From contig JAFAEO010000083.1 in the NCBI GenBank assembly GCA_023423975.1, forward strand, positions 73,927-137,926: DNA of 64,000 nt, in the 5' to 3' direction. The DNA is from Pseudomonadota bacterium (GTDB taxonomy: Bacteria > Pseudomonadota > Gammaproteobacteria > Burkholderiales > Burkholderiaceae_B). Below, piece by piece: positions 18,999 to 28,277 of the stretch. The first letter of the stretch is position 1; each line of letters opens with the position of its first letter. Both the position numbers and the translations under genes were made by a program. The notes below the pieces were generated by a model, which was not told the DNA's origin, searched no databases, and saw only the letters and a list, made by a program, of their open reading frames with translations.

Positions 18999-19889
18999 AT
19001 GGACAAAACCCCGCTTATTCATCATGCCCCTGCCCCGCATTGGGTGGGTAATGCTTTTCACGTACGGTCCATGTTCTCCTATGGGCAACGGAACGTGAAT
19101 CCCGATCCGTTTTTGCTGCTCGATTATGCGCAGCCCAGACATTTTTCGCCCAGCCAGGAACGCCGCGGCGTGGGCGAGCACCCGCACCGCGGCTTTGAAA
19201 CCATTACCATCGCTTACAAGGGCGAAGTGGAGCACCGGGACTCTTCGGGCGGCGGCGGCATCATCGCCGCGGGCGACGTTCAGTGGATGACAGCCGGCAC
19301 AGGCATCATGCACGACGAATTCTTTTCCGACGCGTATTCGCAAAAAGGGGGAGATTTCGAAATGGTGCAACTGTGGCTGAACCTGCCGGCGCGCGACAAA
19401 ATGACGCCGGCGCGCTATCAGAGCATCACGGCTGACGATATCCCGACCGTCAACCTACCAGATGAGGCGGGCACACTACGGGTCATTGCCGGTAGGTACA
19501 AAGATCATCAGGGGCCGGCCTCTACGTTCACCCCGGTCAACTTATGGGATACCAGCCTGGTGCCAGGCAGCAGTGCCACATTCGAGCTGCCTGCGAACCA
19601 CACCGTCATGCTGCTGGTGCGCCATGGCACAGTGAGCGTAAATGGCAGTGCCGACGCTGGGGCCAGCCAGTTGGTCACCTTTGCCCAAGGCGGCACCACC
19701 ATCACCATTCAGGCCAAAGAGGCGGCTGCCCTGCTGCTGATGAGTGGCGAACCCATCGCAGAACCGATAGCCGGGTATGGTCCGTTTGTAATGAATACCA
19801 AAGAACAAATTCGTCAGGCGCTGGCCGACTTCAATGCAGGACAGTTCGGGCGTATCGGACAGGCCCGGGACAGCGCCGCTCCCGAATAG
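18999..19889 (+). CDS. pirin family protein
   Basis: A 296-residue bicupin of the pirin (YhhW) family. The N-terminal metal site is intact: HPHRGFET supplies two His, and GIMHDE supplies the third His and the Glu that bind iron. Bacterial pirins are reported as quercetin dioxygenases or as regulators of metabolic enzymes, so the role is not defined by sequence. GGAG six bases before the ATG at 18999 supports this start; the open frame to 18813 runs through AT-rich promoter DNA. It is divergent from hmuR, which raises but does not prove an iron connection. Confidence 0.9.
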   Translation: MDKTPLIHHAPAPHWVGNAFHVRSMFSYGQRNVNPDPFLLLDYAQPRHFSPSQERRGVGEHPHRGFETITIAYKGEVEHRDSSGGGGIIAAGDVQWMTAGTGIMHDEFFSDAYSQKGGDFEMVQLWLNLPARDKMTPARYQSITADDIPTVNLPDEAGTLRVIAGRYKDHQGPASTFTPVNLWDTSLVPGSSATFELPANHTVMLLVRHGTVSVNGSADAGASQLVTFAQGGTTITIQAKEAAALLLMSGEPIAEPIAGYGPFVMNTKEQIRQALADFNAGQFGRIGQARDSAAPE

Positions 19890-19900
19890 CCAAGCGACTG

Positions 19901-19924
19901 CAGGGCCGGCAATGGCTGGCCCTG
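19901..19924. terminator. hairpin between convergent pirin and rraA-like genes
   Basis: The arms CAGGGCC (19901-19907) and GGCCCTG (19918-19924) lie just after the pirin stop codon. No T-run is present; possibly a bidirectional end signal. Confidence 0.35.
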
Positions 19925-19985
19925 TAACGCACAAAGCCTGTGCCTGTCCACTGCCGCTTTTGGCGCCAACAGGCTCCATTGGTTT

Positions 19986-20483
19986 TTACAGCAACAGCGC
20001 CTGCTCAGAGACCACGATGCCATCGGCATCGCTGTACAGGTATTGCCCAGGGACAAAACGGACATTGCCAAAAGTAACCGGTACATCAATCAGGCCCAGG
20101 CTGTTTTTACCGCTTTTACGCGGATTGGTGCCCAGCGCTTTCACGCAAAAATCCATGGCGTCAATCTGCTCACTGTCCCGGATGGCGCCATACACAATGA
20201 TCCCAGACCAGCCGTTATCCTGCCCCAGTTTGGCGATCATATCGCCTACCACGGCACAATGCAGGGAAGCAGCGGCGTCCACCACCAATACGGCTCCCTG
20301 ACCCGGTTCGGACAGGATCTGACGAATGAAGGTATTGTCTTCGAACACTTTGACCGTACGAACCTGCCCCGCAATGGCGCGTTTACAGCCAAAGAGTCTG
20401 AACTGGGTATCGCAGGACGGCAGCGACGGGTGCTGATCCATAATATCGCAAGTGATCAGTGCAGCAAGGGGTGAGGCGGACAT
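19986..20483 (-). CDS. rraA: RraA family protein (RNase E regulator / HMG aldolase-like)
   Basis: A 165-residue RraA-like protein. It has TCDIMDQHP at the start, GGDNYSWSGI-like GWSGIIVYGAIRDSEQIDAMDFCVKALGTNPRKS in the middle (the Arg-Asp metal/substrate pair of the aldolase branch) and VTFGNVRFVPGQYLYSDADGIVVS near the end. Members either bind and inhibit RNase E or act as 4-hydroxy-4-methyl-2-oxoglutarate/oxaloacetate-cleaving enzymes; sequence alone does not separate these. GGAG at the proper distance selects the ATG at 20483 over one at 20519. It is convergent with the pirin gene. Confidence 0.9.
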   Translation of the reverse strand: MSASPLAALITCDIMDQHPSLPSCDTQFRLFGCKRAIAGQVRTVKVFEDNTFIRQILSEPGQGAVLVVDAAASLHCAVVGDMIAKLGQDNGWSGIIVYGAIRDSEQIDAMDFCVKALGTNPRKSGKNSLGLIDVPVTFGNVRFVPGQYLYSDADGIVVSEQALLL

Positions 20484-20627
20484 GGCAAACTCCGGTAATG
20501 GGTAGACTTGAACAGCCATTGTTATACCAGATCAGCACAACAAAAAGCATCCCCTTTTGTCGAACCAGCCGCTTTCGGGATCTGGCGAGCGGACCGAGCG
20601 GCAACAAGGCAAACCGGCGCACCGGCG

Positions 20628-22142
20628 CTAGCCTCCCGAATACAGGGCGTCAACCTCACGACCCGTGGCAGGACGCGGTGTCGAACCGGGCCCACCTGCC
20701 GGCGCGTGGGCCGATGCGGCGGACGGCAACGGACGGTCGGATGTGATTGGCAAGTCTGTCGCAGCCGCCTGCTGTGGGATCTGCGCGCCCAGCTCCTGCA
20801 GCAATGCCTGATACTCTGGATTATGCCGCAGCGTCTGTCGGCCGGCCTCAATAAGCGCGTCCACATCCTTGCGATTGACTGTAAACAGCGTGGGAATGCG
20901 CAGCAAATGCCGGCGCGGTACCGACAATCCTGCTGGCGCCTCGCGCAGACTGACCGGAACAACATGCAATTGCGCATCGGGCGCCAGCAACCCCTGCAAT
21001 TGGGGATTGAGCGATTTTCTTAACGTAGCCCATTGCCTGCCAGTGTCCTGCACCATTTGCATGGTCTGCGTGGTGACGCGGCCCGACGTGCTGAACATGA
21101 TCGTGTCAAAAACATCCGACAGTGTAGGCACATTTTCGCTTTTGTCGATATTGACGCTGGGATCACGCTCAGCATTGATCACCACAAACGCCACTTTCCT
21201 GACGGTACCCTTGCTGATCTGGCCGCGGCGCAACTGGCCGATACCAAGCGTGACGCGATCCATCAGGCCGCGCACGCCCAGGTTATCCGATAGGCCGCCG
21301 TCGACCAAATGGATATAGGGCCGGTTGTTGCTGTCCAGATAGCCCAGCACATCCGAACGATAGGCGCGCATCCGGTAATCGCCCTGCAGCCTGGACACCT
21401 GCTCGCGTTTTCGGGCCGAATAAGCGCATTGCCCGGCATAATTTTTCAGCGTGAGCGGCGACAGCACCATTGGCACAGCGGCCGAAGATGCCACCGCAAA
21501 CGAGAGCGGCACCTTGCGGATGTCCGCGCACATGGTCGCCAACTGATCGGGTGAAAACTCAAAACTCGTGCCCTGGGATAAATCGGTCGCCAGCACGATC
21601 AAGTCTGCATGCGGGTTGCGATATAAGTCATCGTAGGTTTTGCCTTGATAGAGCAAATCCAGTTTCTGGGCCAGCACATGGCCACGACCGACCGTAGGCG
21701 AGACCGCCGCAGCAAAATTTTGCGGACTGAATATGGCGGACACCAGACTTTGCTGGAAATCCTTGTACAAATATTCGTATTTAAACGCCGGGAAAGTCTT
21801 GTTGCCATTGAGCGCATAATAAGCAGCTACGATACTGCCTCCCGATACGCCACGCACCACATCGACCTGGCTGAGCAGCGTTTGGGTCTGGCCGTTCCAC
21901 CGGATCTGTGTGTCGGCCAATTCCTTGAGCACCCCATAGCCAAATGCCGCTGCGCGCGCCCCGCCCCCGGAAATGCTCAGGATGATGATAAAAGACGGAT
22001 CGGTTCTCTCGGTCAGCCGCGCCGTGTCAACGCCAGTGTCAGGGGTGCCCGGCGGCAGCGGCGGATTGCGCCACGGCGTCAGGGACGAGCAGGCAGAAAG
22101 CGCCGACAGCAAAACAATGAAAACAAATTTATGAATCCGCAT
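20628..22142 (-). CDS. patatin-like phospholipase lipoprotein
   Basis: A 504-residue protein with a lipoprotein signal (LLSALSAC-S, acylated Cys near residue 18). The patatin domain follows: oxyanion-hole glycines SISGGGARAAAFG, nucleophile Ser in GVSGGS and catalytic Asp in VDGGLSDN. This predicts a membrane-anchored acyl hydrolase acting on phospholipids, though no substrate can be named. A long C-terminal extension (about residues 400-504) ends in Pro/Ala-rich low complexity (ASAHAPAGGPGSTPRP). It begins 6 bases after the ynfA stop codon on the same strand, so they probably share a transcript. Confidence 0.9.
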   Translation of the reverse strand: MRIHKFVFIVLLSALSACSSLTPWRNPPLPPGTPDTGVDTARLTERTDPSFIIILSISGGGARAAAFGYGVLKELADTQIRWNGQTQTLLSQVDVVRGVSGGSIVAAYYALNGNKTFPAFKYEYLYKDFQQSLVSAIFSPQNFAAAVSPTVGRGHVLAQKLDLLYQGKTYDDLYRNPHADLIVLATDLSQGTSFEFSPDQLATMCADIRKVPLSFAVASSAAVPMVLSPLTLKNYAGQCAYSARKREQVSRLQGDYRMRAYRSDVLGYLDSNNRPYIHLVDGGLSDNLGVRGLMDRVTLGIGQLRRGQISKGTVRKVAFVVINAERDPSVNIDKSENVPTLSDVFDTIMFSTSGRVTTQTMQMVQDTGRQWATLRKSLNPQLQGLLAPDAQLHVVPVSLREAPAGLSVPRRHLLRIPTLFTVNRKDVDALIEAGRQTLRHNPEYQALLQELGAQIPQQAAATDLPITSDRPLPSAASAHAPAGGPGSTPRPATGREVDALYSGG

Positions 22143-22148
22143 GGCAGC

Positions 22149-22481
22149 CTATTTATGTGCAATGGTCCAACCCGACACCATCAGGCCCATACCGGCGAGC
22201 GCCAGCAGCAGCCCTGCCCACTCCAGCCCAGACAGTGAACTGCGGTCCACCAGATTGAGCCATAGCACCGAGACCACCACATAGACTGCGCCATACGCCG
22301 CATACACTCGACCCGTGGCCACCGGATGCAGGGTCAGCAGCCAGGCAAACAGGATAAGCGAGGCCAGCGATGCAATCAATACCCACCAATTGCCATCGCG
22401 ACGCAGCCAGAAATAGAACAGATAGCAGCCGGCGATTTCCGCAATGGCAGTCAGTGTGAAAAGAAAAAAAACTCGCAGCAC
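22149..22481 (-). CDS. ynfA: UPF0060 membrane protein YnfA
   Basis: A 110-residue inner-membrane protein with four hydrophobic segments. The family hallmarks AEIAGCYLFYFWLRRDG, GRVYAAYGAVYVVVSVLWLNLVD and GMGLMVSG are present. YnfA resembles the small multidrug resistance fold, but its physiological role is not settled. Length fits the family (about 108). It is upstream of and close to the patatin gene. Confidence 0.93.
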   Translation of the reverse strand: MLRVFFLFTLTAIAEIAGCYLFYFWLRRDGNWWVLIASLASLILFAWLLTLHPVATGRVYAAYGAVYVVVSVLWLNLVDRSSLSGLEWAGLLLALAGMGLMVSGWTIAHK

Positions 22482-22659
22482 AACCGCCCCTTGATGGATT
22501 CGAAACTGTGCTGATCATACCGCGTAATACCCGTTAGCGTCTTAAACCCGCTGACCTTTCAAGTTGCGGCGACGCCAGTTGCATCACTGCGCGCCCCCGC
22601 AAGCAGCAGGCCAGGAATGGCCTGGTTAACCCAGTCACCCATGAAATGGGACCTTGCTT

Positions 22660-23193
22660 CTATTTAATCACGCCGCATACCATGCGCCCGCCCCCGCCGC
22701 CGAGTGGTTTGGGATGGTCTGAATAGTTATCGCCGCCTTCATGAATCATGAGCGCATGCTGCTGCACGTCGGACAAGGCTTTGATCCGCGGAGCCAGTAC
22801 CGGGTATGTCGATGTGCCATCGGCAGCGACAACCAGTCCCGGCAGATCACCCAAATGGCCCTGCTCACTATATGGTCCTTCATGCTTGCCCGTTTTCTTC
22901 GGATCCAAATGGCCCCCGGCAGCCTGGGCAGGCACCGTTTTCCCATCCTTTTCTGCAGCATCACAACTGGCATTCTCGTGAACGTGAAAACCGTGCACGC
23001 CGGGTTCAAGCCCTTTGAGATCGGGTGTAAAGAGCAAGCCAAAAGGCGTCTCGCTGATAGTCACCTGACCCATTGCCTTGCCCGCCCCCGAGGTGGTCGC
23101 CTCGTTCATGGTCACTTTCAGTTCGGCGGCACTTGCCGTGGATATCATTCCTGCACATAACATACCGGCCAGTAACAATTTTTCCAATCTCAT
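22660..23193 (-). CDS. sodC: periplasmic Cu,Zn superoxide dismutase
   Basis: A 177-residue secreted enzyme that dismutates superoxide in the periplasm. The signal peptide ends at STASA-A (about residue 22). Copper and zinc ligands are visible: [11 protein letters not shown] (Cu His pair and disulphide Cys), GGHLDP...H (bridging and zinc His, with [13 protein letters not shown]), [13 protein letters not shown] (Cu His) and a terminal [10 protein letters not shown] with the partner Cys and Arg. GGGAG six bases before the ATG at 23193 fixes the start. It is divergent from the livH operon across a 349-base gap. Confidence 0.96.
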   Translation of the reverse strand: MRLEKLLLAGMLCAGMISTASAAELKVTMNEATTSGAGKAMGQVTISETPFGLLFTPDLKGLEPGVHGFHVHENASCDAAEKDGKTVPAQAAGGHLDPKKTGKHEGPYSEQGHLGDLPGLVVAADGTSTYPVLAPRIKALSDVQQHALMIHEGGDNYSDHPKPLGGGGGRMVCGVIK

Positions 23194-23542
23194 GGCGTAC
23201 TCCCTCAATGAAAATCAACAAAGTAAAAGGCTAACATCCAAAACGAAGCGATCAAATGAATGTTTCAATTGCTTATAACTGGATGCAAATCTGTCATGAA
23301 CACCGGCATCAATAACAACTATTGATGGCAACTGTCATTGCCGGCAACTCTTGGTCTGGCGCGCAAGCCAAAAGGCGTACCGAAAATGCCGGTTGCTTGC
23401 CACCACCCTGAACTATTCTGGCGCGACTATCAGAATAGAAAAGTCTGGGTTTCAAAAAGACAAAGCGTACGCTAAGGGTTTTACCGGTGTGGATTACTGT
23501 ATATATCCTGTCTAATAGCTAAAAAAATAAGGTGGGGACAAC
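23194..23542. other. divergent control region of sodC and livH
   Basis: A 349-base gap with no gene. It must hold the sodC promoter and the promoter of the eight-gene livH unit. Near livH the sequence GTATATATCC (about 23498-23507) could be a -10 element, but no matching -35 is convincing. A strong Shine-Dalgarno (AAGGTGGGG) precedes livH. No palindromic operator stands out. Confidence 0.4.
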
Positions 23543-24448
23543 ATGAATTCGGATTTAATCCTGATCGCTTTACTGGACGGTCTTTCATACGCCGGCCTGC
23601 TCTTTCTGGTGTCGCTTGGGCTCACGCTGATCTTTGGCGTAATGGGTATTCTGAACGTCGCCCACGGTGCATTCTATGCCTATGGCGGATACGCAGCGGC
23701 AACGTTCATCGCCGTTTATGCACCAACCACAGATTCGGCGCTGCTGCCATTGCTCTCATTGTTTCTGGTGGCCATTATTGTCGGCATCATACTGGGCTCG
23801 GTTGTCGAATTTGTGCTTATACGCAGGACCCATGGCTACGATCCCATTCTGAAACTGCTGTTAACGTTCGGCGCCTTTCTGATCTTTGAGGACCTGCAAA
23901 AATTCATCTGGGGCGCACAGCCCTATACCGCCAGCGAAGTTGTCGGGCGCCTGGGAAATATAGAGATGGGCAACATCACCTATACAACCTACCAGTTGCT
24001 GATCATCCCCGGCACGGCCCTGGTTGCGTATGTGGCCCTGGTCTATTTTCTTCGGTATACCAGGCTTGGCAAACAGATTGTTGCCATTACCCATAACAGC
24101 GAAGTGGCCACCGCGATGGGAATCAATGCCAGGCGCATCAGCTATTTCACATTTGTCATAGGCACTATTCTGGGCGTGCTTGGCGGAGCGCTTGCATCGC
24201 CTACCACCTCGCTCGTGCCGGGCGTGGGCGCCGATATGGTGGTCCTGTCCTTTGCCGTGGTAGCTACCGCAGGGCTGGGGCAGATTACCGGCGCACTGAT
24301 TGCCGCCATACTGATCGGCGTAATCCGATCGTTCTCTATCTATCTGGCGCCGGAAGTGGAAGTGGCGGTGCCATACATCATCATGGTGCTGGTGCTGATC
24401 TTCAGGCCAAACGGATTATTCAAAGTAGCACAGGCCAGAACAATATGA
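23543..24448 (+). CDS. livH: branched-chain-type ABC transporter permease LivH
   Basis: A 301-residue inner-membrane permease of the LivH family with about eight hydrophobic helices. LFLVSLGLTLIFGVMGILNVAHGAFYAYGGY is the conserved N-terminal signature and PTTSLVPGVGADMVVLSFAVVATAGLGQITGAL the conserved central one. It opens an eight-gene unit. The livM start overlaps its stop by four bases. Family members carry leucine-type amino acids, urea, short amides or aromatic acids, so the substrate must be inferred from the downstream dehydrogenases and is unknown. Confidence 0.93.
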   Translation: MNSDLILIALLDGLSYAGLLFLVSLGLTLIFGVMGILNVAHGAFYAYGGYAAATFIAVYAPTTDSALLPLLSLFLVAIIVGIILGSVVEFVLIRRTHGYDPILKLLLTFGAFLIFEDLQKFIWGAQPYTASEVVGRLGNIEMGNITYTTYQLLIIPGTALVAYVALVYFLRYTRLGKQIVAITHNSEVATAMGINARRISYFTFVIGTILGVLGGALASPTTSLVPGVGADMVVLSFAVVATAGLGQITGALIAAILIGVIRSFSIYLAPEVEVAVPYIIMVLVLIFRPNGLFKVAQARTI

Positions 24449-25380
24449 AAATTTATACACTCAGTTTGGTGTCGGCACTGCTCGTGCTGCTTTGCGGCTA
24501 CCTGGTTCCCTGGACCATCACGCCCCTGATTATCGGCCTGACCTATGCCATTGCTGCGCTGGGCATTTCAGTGATGCTGCGTGCCGGCCAGGTGTCATTC
24601 GGGCATGCCATGTATGCATCAGTCGCCGCGTACAGCATTGCCTTTATCACCCGATTGCGACCCGAGACCGATGTCATCGTGCTCATCTTGTGCAGCGTGA
24701 CCATTGCCACCTTGTTCAGCGCCTTAATCGGCATGTTTGTAGTCCGGTACCGGGGGATTTTCTTCGGCATGCTCAATCTCGCGTTAAGCATGGTGCTGTT
24801 TGCCCTCACCACCAAATTCTATGATATTACCGGCGGCACCGACGGCATTCGCGTCAGCAGGCCGACAGTTGCAGGCTTTACGCTTGAGCGCGGCGCCTTC
24901 GAATTTACGTTGATGTGCATTGCCCTGGCCGGTTCATTGCTCATTGCGTGGACCGTACAGCGCTACTTCCGCTCGGGCAATGGCCAGGCGCTGGCAGCGA
25001 TCAAGACCAACGAAACCCGGCTTGAGTATCTGGGCATTTCACCGCGCCACGTACTATGGAAGGGTTATATCTTGTCCGGCGCCGTGGTGGGGTTTTCCGG
25101 CGCCATCCTGGCCCTGATACAGGGACTGGTCACGCCGGAAATCGGCACCTGGCTGCGCTCTGCAGAGTACGTGTACATCACGATTCTGGGCGGTGCCGCC
25201 CATGTAAGTGGCGCATTTATCGGTGCCGCTATCTTTGAAACCGTCAAGCTGATTTCGTCGGCCTATTTCCCGGGCTTCTGGCAAGCCATTCTGGGACTGA
25301 CGCTGATTCTGGTTATTTTCATTGTGCCTAACGGGGTGGTAGGCCAGATCATACGAAAACACAAATTGAAGCGAGCCTAG
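24445..25380 (+). CDS. livM: branched-chain-type ABC transporter permease LivM
   Basis: A 311-residue second permease, partner of LivH. The conserved LivM block ALGISVMLRAGQVSFGHAMYASVAAY and the C-terminal LGGAAHVSGAFIGAAIFETVK are present, along with the cytoplasmic EAA-like loop AIKTNETRLEYLGISPRHVLW. Its ATG overlaps the livH stop and it is followed 13 bases later by livG. Confidence 0.93.
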   Translation: MKIYTLSLVSALLVLLCGYLVPWTITPLIIGLTYAIAALGISVMLRAGQVSFGHAMYASVAAYSIAFITRLRPETDVIVLILCSVTIATLFSALIGMFVVRYRGIFFGMLNLALSMVLFALTTKFYDITGGTDGIRVSRPTVAGFTLERGAFEFTLMCIALAGSLLIAWTVQRYFRSGNGQALAAIKTNETRLEYLGISPRHVLWKGYILSGAVVGFSGAILALIQGLVTPEIGTWLRSAEYVYITILGGAAHVSGAFIGAAIFETVKLISSAYFPGFWQAILGLTLILVIFIVPNGVVGQIIRKHKLKRA

Positions 25381-25393
25381 GGAAACATAAGCG

Positions 25394-26137
25394 ATGGAAC
25401 CATTAGTAAAGACGCAAAATCTCAGTCTCGCCTTTGGCGGCGTGGTCGCGGCCGACCAGATCAATTTTGAACTGCATGAAGGGGAAAGGCTGGCCGTCAT
25501 CGGTCAGAACGGCGCTGGCAAGACCACCTTCATCAATATTTGCACCGGATACCTGAAGCCCGATTCGGGCCATGTCTACTTCTCCGGCAAGGACATTACC
25601 GCCCTGTCGCCCCGCAAGATTGTCCGTCTCGGCATGGGTAGATCCTTTCAGCTACCTCAATTGTTTACCGAACATACCGTAAGCGAATGCATTCAGATTG
25701 CTGCGGCAAGCAGAAACACCCGCCTGAGCTATTTTCAACCATTGAGCCGTCTGGCCGACCGTCGTGAAGTAGAGGAAACACTGGAACTGGTGGGACTATC
25801 GCAGGATGCCGCCGCCCTTTCGGTGGATCTGCCGGAGGGCAAGAAAAAATTGCTGGATGTGGCCATGGCCCTGTCGCTGCGCCCACGTCTGCTGATCATG
25901 GATGAACCGACCAGCGGCGTGGCATCGGAAGATAAACACAGCCTGATGCAGCTGGTCATGGATGCGCTTGAGCAGCGCAAGGTAACCAGCTGGTTTGTCG
26001 AACATGATGAGGATATCGTTGCGCGCTACGCCACCCGTGTTGCGGCCTGGATTTCCGGAAAAATCGCCGCCGACGGCAGCCCGTCCGAGGTCCTGAACAA
26101 TCCGCTGGTACGCAGCGCCGTGCTTGGAGACCATTGA
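25394..26137 (+). CDS. livG: branched-chain-type ABC transporter ATPase LivG
   Basis: A 247-residue ATPase. Walker A GQNGAGKTT and Walker B LLIMDEPTSGV are intact. The signature motif reads LPEGKKKLLDVAMAL instead of the usual LSYGQQRRLEIARAL, a variant branch of LivG. The C-terminal EHDEDIVARYATRV matches the LivG H-loop region. The stop overlaps the livF start by one base (TGATG). Confidence 0.93.
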   Translation: MEPLVKTQNLSLAFGGVVAADQINFELHEGERLAVIGQNGAGKTTFINICTGYLKPDSGHVYFSGKDITALSPRKIVRLGMGRSFQLPQLFTEHTVSECIQIAAASRNTRLSYFQPLSRLADRREVEETLELVGLSQDAAALSVDLPEGKKKLLDVAMALSLRPRLLIMDEPTSGVASEDKHSLMQLVMDALEQRKVTSWFVEHDEDIVARYATRVAAWISGKIAADGSPSEVLNNPLVRSAVLGDH

Positions 26138-26832
26138 TGCTCAGCGTAAATAACGTAAGTGTCGATCTGGCGGGCAATCAGATCCTCAGAAACATCACTG
26201 CAACGTTCGATAGCGGGTTGACCATCGGCATTGTCGGACGCAACGGCGCAGGTAAAACCACGCTGCTGCGCGCCATGATGGGTCTGATCAAGGTGCGTAG
26301 CGGCGACATCCGTTTTGATGACGTCAATCTGACCGCGCTTGCGGGTCACGCCAGAGCGGCACTGCATATTGGCTATGCGCCGGAGAACCGGGTTATTTTC
26401 CCGACCTTGTCGGTGGAACAGAATCTGCGCCTGCCCTGTGAAGTGCAGAACATGAGTGCCAGCGCGATAAAAGCACGCCTGGAATGTGTTCTGCAAGCCA
26501 TCCCACAGCTGGTGCCCATGCTTGATCGCTCGGGATCGGCCTTATCGGGCGGACAGGGCAAGATGGTGGCGCTGGGACGTGCGGTAATGATCGGCACAAA
26601 GCTGCTGCTTCTGGACGAACCCTTTCAGGGCCTGGCGCCGCGCCTGGGCGCCGAATATACCGAGGCTCTGAACCGGTTAAAGCAGCTTGAGCCCGAGCTG
26701 AGCATCGTGATTACAGAATCAAATATCAAGCTGCTGGGAGATATTCCAAATCAGATATGGAATATTGAACGCGGAGAAATGAGCTTATATGCAAACCAAA
26801 GGACAACTGAAAATGCCGCAAATGATCATTAA
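26137..26832 (+). CDS. livF: branched-chain-type ABC transporter ATPase LivF
   Basis: A 231-residue second ATPase with Walker A GRNGAGKTT, signature LSGGQGKMVALGRA and Walker B LLLLDEPFQGLAP, the last being the LivF form. The ATG at 26137 overlaps the livG stop; a TTG one codon earlier is less likely. The end overlaps the start of the aldehyde dehydrogenase gene, tying transport and catabolism together. Confidence 0.93.
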   Translation: MLSVNNVSVDLAGNQILRNITATFDSGLTIGIVGRNGAGKTTLLRAMMGLIKVRSGDIRFDDVNLTALAGHARAALHIGYAPENRVIFPTLSVEQNLRLPCEVQNMSASAIKARLECVLQAIPQLVPMLDRSGSALSGGQGKMVALGRAVMIGTKLLLLDEPFQGLAPRLGAEYTEALNRLKQLEPELSIVITESNIKLLGDIPNQIWNIERGEMSLYANQRTTENAANDH

Positions 26833-28246
26833 TGGACGCAAGACAGATGCAATATCCGGGCAGATGCTGGATGTAATTTCGCCGGTCGATGGCACCGTTT
26901 TCACTCAAATTCCACGAGGCGATGAGGCCGATGTAGACCTTGCGGTCAAGGCAGCCAGAATTGCCGCTGAAGGCCCCTGGAAAAAATTCACGGCACTCGA
27001 ACGCGGTCGACTGCTGGTCAAATTAAGCGGATTGATTCTGGAGAATGCAGAGCAACTGTCCCAGTTGGAAGCCAAAGATACCGGCAAGGCAATTTCCTCT
27101 GCCAGAAACGATATCCAGGTAATGGCCCGTTATTTCGAGTTCTATGGCACCGCGGCCGACAAGGTGCATGGCGAGGTGATTCCCTTTTTGAACGGCTACT
27201 CGGTCCAGGCCATCAGAGAGCCTCTGGGTGTGACTGCGCATATCATTCCGTGGAACTATCCGGCACAAATGGTGGGCAGAAGTGTTGCACCATCGCTGGC
27301 GATGGGCAATGCCTGCGTGGTCAAGCCGGCCGAAGACGCCTGCCTGTCAGTGATCCGGGTTGCAGAACTGGCGCTGGAAGCGGGCCTGCCTGCCGGCGTA
27401 TTCAATGTGGTCACCGGGCTGGGAGAAGAAGCCGGCGCCAGCCTGTCGGCGCATGAAGACATCAACTTCGTGACATTCACCGGCTCCAATGAAGTGGGCG
27501 TGCTGGTGCAGAAGGCAGCCGCAGAACATGCGGTCAAGTGCGTGCTGGAACTGGGTGGGAAATCCGCTCATGTGGTGTTTAACGATGTCAATATGAAGCT
27601 GGCCGTTCCAGCCATTGTGAAAGGCATTATCGCCAACACCGGTCAGACCTGCACTGCAGGCAGCCGTCTGCTGATTCAGCGCGATATTTTCAACGAATTC
27701 ATCGGGCTGGTAGCCGAAGAATTTTCCAAAACCAGAGTGGGCACGCCGGACATGGACTTGCACTGCGGCCCGGTGATCAACAAATCACAATTCGACCGCG
27801 TCAACCGGTATCTGGAACAAGGTAAAAAAGACGGCCTGAAAATGCTTGCACAGGGACAGATCGAAGCCGGCGTTCCGGACGGCGGTTATTACGTCACACC
27901 AACCCTGTTCGTTGCCGACAACCATGACAGCGATCTGTTGATGCAGGAAATTTTTGGCCCGGTCCTGGTTGCGCTGGCTTTTGATACCGAAGAGCAAGCC
28001 GTGCATCTGGCAAACATTACCGACTACGGCTTGATGGCTGCCGTCTGGAGCGAGAACGGCGGTATCCAGCAGCGGGTAGCCAAAGAAGTGAAATGCGGAC
28101 AAGTGTATATCAACGGCTTTGGCGCCGGCGGCGGTGTTGAACTGCCCTTTGGCGGCGTCAAGCGCAGCGGACACGGACGTGAGAAAGGTCTGGTTGCGCT
28201 CGAGGAAATGAGCACGACCAAAACAATCATTCACTATCACGGTTAA
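26813..28246 (+). CDS. NAD(P)+-dependent aldehyde dehydrogenase
   Basis: An aldehyde dehydrogenase of about 477 residues oxidising an aldehyde to a carboxylic acid. Hallmarks: WNYPAQM (cofactor entry), FTGSNEVGV (Rossmann glycines), the catalytic Glu in LELGGKSAHVVF, the nucleophile Cys in GQTCTAGSR and EIFGPVL near the C-terminus. The ATG at 26813 is preceded by AAAGGA; another ATG at 26789 would lengthen the overlap with livF. It probably acts after the SDR or the zinc alcohol dehydrogenase encoded next in the same unit. The substrate class (betaine, phenolic, aliphatic) cannot be fixed by eye. Confidence 0.93.
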   Translation: MPQMIINGRKTDAISGQMLDVISPVDGTVFTQIPRGDEADVDLAVKAARIAAEGPWKKFTALERGRLLVKLSGLILENAEQLSQLEAKDTGKAISSARNDIQVMARYFEFYGTAADKVHGEVIPFLNGYSVQAIREPLGVTAHIIPWNYPAQMVGRSVAPSLAMGNACVVKPAEDACLSVIRVAELALEAGLPAGVFNVVTGLGEEAGASLSAHEDINFVTFTGSNEVGVLVQKAAAEHAVKCVLELGGKSAHVVFNDVNMKLAVPAIVKGIIANTGQTCTAGSRLLIQRDIFNEFIGLVAEEFSKTRVGTPDMDLHCGPVINKSQFDRVNRYLEQGKKDGLKMLAQGQIEAGVPDGGYYVTPTLFVADNHDSDLLMQEIFGPVLVALAFDTEEQAVHLANITDYGLMAAVWSENGGIQQRVAKEVKCGQVYINGFGAGGGVELPFGGVKRSGHGREKGLVALEEMSTTKTIIHYHG

Positions 28247-28277
28247 TACACTTCAATCTATAAAGGAACCACACAAC

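Noticed and set aside
18600..19370. 256-codon minus-strand open frame upstream of hmuR
   Set aside because: It runs antisense through the pirin gene and across the hmuR promoter and Fur box.
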